Source: Firmicutes bacterium UBA4881
GTDB taxonomy: Bacteria; Bacillota; DTU065
Length of the DNA: 64,000 nucleotides
NCBI GenBank assembly: GCA_002399235.1
Contig: DHDH01000001.1
Span: forward strand, 22,517 to 86,516
Direction: 5' to 3'
In this document: in pieces, positions 63,068-64,000 of the stretch
Layout: the number at the start of each line of letters is the position of its first letter
How positions within the stretch are numbered: the stretch's first letter is position 1
Made by a program: the position numbers and the translations under genes
The notes under the pieces: generated by a model
Database searches by the model: none
Told to the model about the DNA's origin: nothing
Seen by the model: only the letters and a program-made list of their open reading frames with translations

Positions 63068-64000
63068 ATAATGATGTTCTTTTTTTGTAAGTAGGTAGTT
63101 CGAAGAGACTTTTTAAAACTAATGTTGCCGAACCAACAACTCCTGCAGAGACACCTAAATTAGAAGCACTAACTTTGAAATCCTCTCTATTGCAACTTAT
63201 TGAATTCTCTTTGATTAAAGAGATAAGTTTTTCTGAGACAATATGTTGGGGTGGGCAGAGCAGACCACCTAATATAACACGACTGGGATTTAACAGGTTT
63301 ATAGCTGAGATAATACCTCTTGAGACATTGGAGATCATTTCATCAAGGAGATCACTACATAGTTTATCACCATTTAAAGCAGCTTCAATAAAGTTTTCCA
63401 AGTAAAGGCTATCTAAAGTCATGGATGTTGGTGTGCCATTTTTAATAGCTTCAGCTATTTTTAACATGACATGAGTCCCATCAGCAATGGGACCAAGACA
63501 ACCTTTTAGTCCACAGCTACAGTTTGGTCCATGAGCATCAATACTCATATGCCCTAATTCACCAGCATTGCCATAGGCACCTCGATAGAGAACACCATCA
63601 ATAATGAGTCCGGCCCCTAAGCCATAACCTAAGTAAACGTACAAGACATGGCGATCTTCTTCACCAACACCAAACCAAGTTTCGCCTAAAGCCATAGCGT
63701 TGACATCGTTTTCAACAACAAACGTGAGATGATGTCGGTATTTTTCTATTAAGGGTGTTAGATCGAGACTGTGCCAATCATCGCCTAAAAGATAGCGAGT
63801 TGTTGTTCCTTCAACCAGGCCAAGAATTCCAATGCCAGCACCAACTAAACGATCAGATAATCCTTTTTCTTTTAGAAAGTTAAGAGAAAATTCGATTCCT
63901 TCGCTGATTTTGTCTAAAATAGCTTGACTGTCAGCTAGATTAACACTAGCTTCAAATTTTGTTAAGGGCTGACCGATTAGGTTCACTGGTGCTACAAAGA
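63066..64000 (-). CDS. ROK-family sugar kinase or NagC/XylR-type repressor, cut by window edge
   Basis: The frame is open to the window edge (in-frame codons continue past 63986 as FVAPVNLIGQPL), so the N-terminus is missing. The visible 310 residues have the ROK pattern: GAGIGILGLVEG, VVENDVNAMALGE, VLYVYLGYGLGAGLIIDGVLYRGAYGNAGELGH and the zinc motif CSCGLKGCLGP. The line FVAPVNLIGQPLTKFEASVN fits the sugar-binding part of NagC/XylR-type repressors, which would have an upstream helix-turn-helix outside this window. Repressor versus kinase cannot be settled here. Confidence 0.85.
   Translation of the reverse strand, partial: FVAPVNLIGQPLTKFEASVNLADSQAILDKISEGIEFSLNFLKEKGLSDRLVGAGIGILGLVEGTTTRYLLGDDWHSLDLTPLIEKYRHHLTFVVENDVNAMALGETWFGVGEEDRHVLYVYLGYGLGAGLIIDGVLYRGAYGNAGELGHMSIDAHGPNCSCGLKGCLGPIADGTHVMLKIAEAIKNGTPTSMTLDSLYLENFIEAALNGDKLCSDLLDEMISNVSRGIISAINLLNPSRVILGGLLCPPQHIVSEKLISLIKENSISCNREDFKVSASNLGVSAGVVGSATLVLKSLFELPTYKKRTSL

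Noticed and set aside
1..64000. CRISPR arrays and insertion sequences
   Set aside because: No regularly spaced direct repeats and no transposase frame with terminal inverted repeats were seen anywhere in the window.

Overview
The window looks like a low-GC, endospore-forming Bacillota (Firmicute) chromosome from a lineage that keeps an outer membrane. Sporulation and Firmicute markers are a Spo0A regulator, a CotS-like protein, a DacF-type carboxypeptidase, a YlbF-family protein, YqhG/YqhH homologues, a tyrosyl T-box leader and a TRAP-type RNA target in front of trpP. Outer-membrane markers are four TolC-like proteins in two efflux operons and a protease fused to a POTRA domain and a beta-barrel. 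That combination points to a diderm clade such as Limnochordia/Hydrogenispora-like or Halanaerobiales; the exact placement is inference.

Layout. 1-5.0 kb: the end of a Sun-family rRNA methyltransferase, spo0A, then two tandem genes whose products look like catalytically dead relatives of a CotS-type kinase and a phosphohexomutase. Facing them is an AAA ATPase plus DUF4435 pair that resembles the PARIS anti-phage module. 5.0-11.4 kb: a sparse, eroded stretch with a 34-residue peptide gene, broken genes, a DUF2935 protein, an ankyrin lipoprotein and a small exported protein, ending at tRNA-Pro(CGG). 11.5-18.4 kb: a minus-strand six-gene MacAB/TolC-like efflux operon. 18.6-29.2 kb: a PAS/GGDEF protein, an oxidoreductase, a flavin reductase, a PHP phosphatase, an MrfA-like helicase, YlbF, a gamma-carbonic-anhydrase-like protein and YqhG/YqhH. 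29.3-34.3 kb: a sugar-type binding protein, a large heparinase II/III-like lyase and a small immunity-like protein. 34.6-41.5 kb: a second plus-strand copy of the same six-gene efflux operon. 41.7-64 kb: cell-wall and housekeeping genes (DacF, U32/DUF3656, MutS2, Ogt, TrpP, TyrS, PBP1A, GltX, CCA-adding enzyme, signal peptidase I) plus a ROK protein cut by the window edge.

How the genes work together. The two efflux operons have the same order: permease, permease, membrane-fusion protein, ATPase, short TolC-like protein without barrel strands, longer TolC-like protein with barrel strands. They probably build tripartite exporters across two membranes. The trpP leader carries exactly eleven NAG triplets at strict 5-nt spacing over its ribosome binding site and start codon, predicting translational repression by tryptophan-loaded TRAP. 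The tyrS operon is predicted to be read through its T-box when tRNA-Tyr is uncharged, and it also drives a repeat protein of unknown function whose paralogue lies just upstream. The most unusual single gene is the S41 protease-POTRA-barrel fusion at 47845-50601.
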